From Halictus rubicundus (Eukaryota > Arthropoda > Insecta > Hymenoptera > Halictidae), in assembly GCF_050948215.1 (NCBI RefSeq), contig NC_135152.1:3816310-3880309 (forward strand): DNA of 64,000 nt, in the 5' to 3' direction. The notes under the pieces are model-generated. The model saw only the letters and a list, made by a program, of their open reading frames with translations. It ran no database searches and had not been told where the DNA came from. Shown here in pieces: positions 59,586 to 64,000 of this stretch. The position numbers and the translations under genes are program-made. How positions within the stretch are numbered: position 1 is the first letter of the stretch; each line of letters starts with the position of its first letter.

Positions 59586-59790
59586 TTAACACTAGGCTTA
59601 CGGAGCATTAAAAGTGAGTATTTACATTACTTTACAAAAATAAGAAGAATGTGTCTATCCAAGTCTTGAGCCATTTTTTAAATAAGTTTGTTGAGTAATT
59701 CAACGTAGATGGATCTTCACAATTTCAATAATCGTAAATTAAAAATATTAGAACCTGTCATTTTGACGGGTCCCGTGAATCTAGTGTTAA
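59586..59790. mobile_element. TTAA-flanked MITE with CACTAG ends (piggyBac-like)
   Basis: TTAACACTAGGCTTACGG at the left and, reversed, TTAACACTAGATTCACGG at the right give an inverted repeat of about 18 bp with mismatches. TTAA occurs at 59586-59589 and 59787-59790. The interior resembles 9590-9750. No coding. Confidence 0.8.
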
Positions 59791-60812
59791 GTCAAGTATT
59801 CCTTAGTTTGTTTCGAGACCTAACAAATAAAACAAATAATTCCAGATTTTTTATTTTACAATTATTCAAATTATAAAGATGATTGGTACATAAGATATGA
59901 TCGAATAAACATTCTCAGTAGAGCACATATTACAAGTAGAGCTGCGCAAAGTCTAAATAAATTCAAACTCATGATTTTTTTTAAGACAATATTAGACCGG
60001 TGTTAATGATCTGGATAATTGCTATTTTGAAGCGCCGGAGGGGTGTATAAAAGTACTCGAAGCAATTTCTAACGGGACTCCGGAAGCATAACAGCGTCTC
60101 CGTGTCCCGGGAACGGGATCTGTTCGATTAATTTTTCATGCAATGTTTACCATCATGTTTTCCCCACTTGTTATTCATCCAATCGTCATTACGTCGGTGC
60201 ACGCAATCCAACGAATGCACCATTACCAAATCGGCTACGAGGAGGGGGGGGGGTGAGGCGCGATGAGGGTTGGGAGGGGGAGGGCGAGTAGAAGCTTTCT
60301 GCAGCGAAGCTCTCGGGGCACGAAACAATTTCCTCGGGAAAGAGTTTTGTTATGCAAACAACGGTACGAAAGTTCTCCACGGTCAGAATAAGTGGCACGG
60401 CCTGTATACGCGGCCGAGACGCGGCTGTATACATAAATGCATACGCATGTCAGCGGATGGCTGCATACATAAATGCATAGGTGAACTCTCGGTGGCCTGG
60501 TCTCGTGTGCTATGCTCACCGTACATGTGCATGCGAACGCGCGCGCGCACGCTGGCGCAGTAGCACAGCCCGTCATCCCCCCGTGGACCAATTAATATTT
60601 CAATTCGAACTTTCCCGTGCAAGTAGCTCGCAAGGCGCGAACCAATCCTTCTCCCGCAGAACTTTGCTCCCAGATGGATACCGGATGTTCGCGAAGACCA
60701 TCGCCTCGAGGCTGCTGCCAAATTCGCCGCCATTGATATCAATCCCGTATGTCGGGACGCGAAAAACCGCTCCGTGACGCGAGTTGCGAATTTACGGACC
60801 TGTAAAACGCGC
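59791..60812. other. No recognisable gene; 36-bp tandem duplication
   Basis: GGCTGTATACATAAATGCATA at 60423 recurs as GGCTGCATACATAAATGCATA at 60459. A G-rich patch lies at 60240-60290. Frames across 60189-60777 overlap on both strands without motifs. Confidence 0.5.
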
Positions 60813-61024
60813 TACAGTAATTCTAATATATATGTCGCCAAGACCTGGATGATAAACGTCGCGGAATTATCCCCACTACCGCGGGGTATACCCCGTGACG
60901 GGCCGCGAAGCCCGAGAGGCCTCGGACGCCGAGGAGTGTAAACATAACACGGCTCCGGTATGTCTCCTGGACGATAAACGACGCTGGCAAGACCCGTGTG
61001 GACATATATCGAGAAATCACTGTA
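60813..61024. repeat. Most complete copy of the 212-bp palindromic-core repeat
   Basis: It begins TACAGTAATTCTAATATATATG and ends GACATATATCGAGAAATCACTG followed by TA, so the ends are imperfect inverted repeats of about 25 bp. The core contains CGCGGAATTATCCCCAC, the perfect palindrome CGGGGTATACCCCG (near 60884-60897) and the inverted pair CCTCGGACG / CGCCGAGG. No coding frame is kept. This copy is the best reference for the family in this window. Confidence 0.88.
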
Positions 61025-61714
61025 TTCATTTCGTTGGCAATTAGAACTGAGACCGCTTTCGTTCGTCCATTTAGCGCGGAGAATGCTGCAGGAAAATTTT
61101 GCAATGTCGCTGATTGGAACAGAGACAATGACAACAAGAATTTTCGACAAATTTTATTTGGGGATTTTTCATAATTCGTTGCGAAGTGTTTAAGAATAAA
61201 GGCACTATCAAGATAGCAATATCTACGTTCCAGAGACGCGTGCATGTACTTTAAAAATTTGGGTACAATTTTATTGCGAATGAGAGATATATTCTTTTAT
61301 TTTTCAGCAAGATCTACACACTTACAAGCATATAAAAATTGTACAACATTGCATTGCAGAAGCTTAGACAATGGTAGCGGATACATAATTAGGGTATGGT
61401 GTATTTATTAAAAATATTGATAGAAGAAACACAAAACTGTAGAAACATTAGAAGAACATGGAACTATTGTTATATTATTTAGCAATGAGCCCATTACGAA
61501 AGGAAATCAATTTTTATTCTCGAACACACATTTTTCTCCATCGGCAATCGTTCGAGTAATCGCGATCGCGGCAGGAAATATACGTGAGGCTCGTTCGGGT
61601 TCGCACGACCATAATAGCCGACAGCGCCGGCATACGAGCGGGCGTTTCATAGCCCGCGACCATAATCGGCGGCCGTTTCGCGACCGATAAAAAATGTATC
61701 GCAGAATGAGCAAG
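61025..61714. other. No recognisable gene
   Basis: Mostly AT-rich DNA without repeats or motifs. A GC-rich patch lies at 61555-61690. Confidence 0.45.
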
Positions 61715-61745
<31 letters not shown>

Positions 61746-61746
61746 G
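61715..61746. repeat. (CT)n microsatellite
   Basis: About 30 bp of CT dinucleotides, with one TTT interruption near its right end. Confidence 0.9.
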
Positions 61747-61964
61747 ATTAATCGTCGAGGATTAATTGCACCGCGGGCGAATAGACGGGAGGCCGAGCTA
61801 AAGCAATTAGGGCGATCGTTTTCAGTGAGATGGTTCGACGGAGAGGTATCGAAGTGGGGGGGATCGGTATCGAAAGTATCGATAAGTTTTTCCGTCAATT
61901 ACGTCGACCAGCCGTCGGGCCACTTTAAAAACTTCTCCGGGGCGATATAGACTCGGACGTTTCG

Positions 61965-61967
61965 CGA

Positions 61968-62003
<36 letters not shown>
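61965..62003. repeat. (GA)n microsatellite
   Basis: About 38 bp of GA dinucleotides with one C interruption at 61980. It lies 220 bp from the (CT)n run at 61715, so the two runs are complementary and could pair as a hairpin. Confidence 0.9.
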
Positions 62004-64000
62004 AGAGTGGGAGAAGAGAATCGATCGAGAGCCGCGAATTTCCCGAAAATAATTTCCTGTCCACCCACGCGATCCTTCGTGGCGTTTACTCGCCGAAGGG
62101 GAGACCGGTCTCGTCGTCGAGGGCCGGTCAATTTCAAGAAGCCTGGCCACTCGAGAAGCTTAAAGTCATCCCGGTGACTGTTTGCTCCGCGGACTTTTCC
62201 CTCCGGCGCCCACCCACGCGATCGAGACCGGCGCGTTATGGTAATTGCATTAAAAGAAACTTCCTCCGTCTTAACGACCGCCCTGGAAATTGATTCTTCC
62301 GGCCCCGGCTCCGTTTAGTATTGCTACCCCTATTAGAGTACACTTTTCGCGATTGCCACCGGGAAAATGCGTTCCGTGAGATCGCAGCTGTTGAGGACGG
62401 CTCTCGATATATCGAAGACATCAGAGTCGCAAATAAATCGTTCCACTATTTAATTATTTAATTGTCTACCATTCTTGGTCGCTGCGGATACTCCGTCGAA
62501 ACATCATGCTTTTTTAGGATTTTCTTAAAACGAAAGTACTGAACCCAGCAACTTTTAATTGGAGTGGTTGATCTTTAGAGCATACGGTGATATTTTTTCT
62601 ATCCGGAAACAGCGAGCACGGTCGAAGTTATGGCAGTTCAACTAGTCCTATGCAGTTCTGTAGCAGCAGTTCAATCAGAACACTCTTTGAGGTATGTGAA
62701 CGAAAAGCCTAGTGACGCTCCTCGTGGATAAATGCTACGGGTAGAATGAATAGGACAACAATGGAACGAATGAAGCTTAAGAAAAAATCGAATGGACCAA
62801 AAATTTGACAACTCTGAGACAGACCGGCTCAAGACAGTTCCTCGGGTTTTCACAAAAATTTCGGCGCTTTCGCGGCATCGGCTTCCGGTCCGAAGCGCGC
62901 CGCCGGAATTGATTACGTCGGGCTTAATCGCCGTTAAACCGTAACCGTGCATAATAAAGGGCCGGCGTGCAAACTGTTGCGCACTCTGCGCGCGGTTATG
63001 CTGAAATTTGCTTATAAATTTGCATCGCATTAACGGCGTGTAAGCGGAATTACGTATCTGTAACACGCGTAGCGGGTAGGCGCGCGGTATTGCCAGCCGT
63101 CGAGCGTGAAAATTATTCCGTCGTGGCCGAGGGAAAAAATCGTGAAAAACCGGCCCGGAAAAGCCGCAGCGTTTTTCAATGCGCCGAATTAGACGAGTCC
63201 CGGGTAGCAGGGGATGAACGTTCGCATGAAATTTTCATCGGCCTCGCCCTCCTTATCGTCCCCTTTGTTAAAGGGGGATGTTGAGCTGCTGAAAATTAAT
63301 GCGCGGTTGCAAATTTATTTTAAGGAATACACCGAACCAACCGTTTTCAAATTTTTAGGGTCTTTTACTGCACTATTGAGGTATGCGAACAAATTTTTTT
63401 TGGTTGGAGAGAGTGGAGGATGAGCGAGTATGGGGATTTTTCTTCAACCTTGTTCCTGCTTATTATCCTCTGCGCTAAGAGGGGAAACTAAAGCATGTTC
63501 GTGAATTTATTTTAAACAATGTACCGCGCCAACCATCTTGGAATATTACACACATTCGACGACACTATTCGAGTAATTGAAAACATTTTCTTTTTAGTTA
63601 AAAAGAACCGCATTTCGTGTTCATTTTTGTGCCACTGAGATCACTATAAATTTTTACTGCCAGACGACAAAATCTGATTAAAAGTTTATGTGTACTATAA
63701 AATTTAGCGTTTTACTCAGCACATCCACGGCTAAAAATGTTCACTTTCAACACTCACATCAATTTACCACTTGAATATCTTTACTAGAATTTTTATTGTC
63801 GAAAATTCCTACCTCAACCTCCCGGTGAAAAATTAACCAAATCTTCCATAATTTTTCGATGTTCATTAAACACGTTTAACAGAGTATGGCATTAGGATTG
63901 CACTATCGATCTACGTAAAGAAAAACATCGACTTTTTCGTTCCGTTGCCCTCCCCCTTAATTCGGAGCCCGCGCGAAACCGTTCGAGATACGTTCTGTAA
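62004..64000. other. No recognisable gene to the window end
   Basis: Short overlapping frames only (up to 131 codons on the minus strand at 62671-63066), without domains. Near 63240-63440 and 63470-63600 two stretches are loosely alike (CTAAAG / TTAAAG, then TTATTTTAARGAATACACCG-like and TTATTTTAAACAATGTACCG), suggesting an old duplication of about 225 bp. Confidence 0.4.

Overview
The window looks like insect nuclear DNA, most likely from a hymenopteran, although the taxon is an inference from the repeat content and not proven. There is no operon-like gene packing, rRNA, tRNA, CRISPR array or viral gene that I can recognise. Long gene-poor stretches alternate with microsatellites, tandem arrays and many broken or nested transposable elements. 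Almost every long open frame sits in a transposon relic, in a tandem repeat or in GC-rich sequence without recognisable protein features.

The one plausible host coding sequence is on the minus strand at about 5536-5938. A good 3' splice acceptor is followed by a short leader with a five-codon upstream frame, then a 110-residue frame that starts with a convincing signal peptide and contains a long Asp/Glu tract. I do not recognise the protein.

The rest is mobile or repetitive DNA. Two IR/DR-type Tc1-like elements (33715-35367 plus strand, 48105-49745 minus strand) carry broken transposases. A different Tc1/mariner-superfamily group with about 265-bp terminal inverted repeats is present at 3633-5237 and 10275-11240, and a further transposase relic lies at 57090-57530. 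Two 5'-truncated LINE 3' ends that encode RNase H and a C-terminal Cys/His motif lie at 6594-7620 (minus) and 42976-44534 (plus). The second keeps its target-site duplication and is itself split by a 400-bp MITE. Several MITE families can be delimited from their target duplications: an 8-bp-TSD family (2124-2473, 14603-14846 and solo halves), TTAA/piggyBac-like units (35395-35528, 40774-41022, 41019-41388, 59586-59790) and a large palindrome at 40303-40652.

A roughly 212-bp interspersed repeat with a GGGGTATACCCC core recurs at 3615, 22285, 31891, 33520, 37990 and 60813. Two unrelated Tc1/mariner-superfamily elements have each inserted into the TA-rich terminus of a copy of it. Tandem repeats include a 2.9-kb array built from an 8-bp unit with 216-bp and 888-bp higher-order periods (18713-21655), a degenerate ~29-bp minisatellite in three clusters (23280-26530) and a ~124-bp satellite (30190-30890).

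No genes act together here. The layout is best read as intergenic or deep-intronic DNA shaped by successive waves of transposition, with one candidate secreted-protein exon near the left end.
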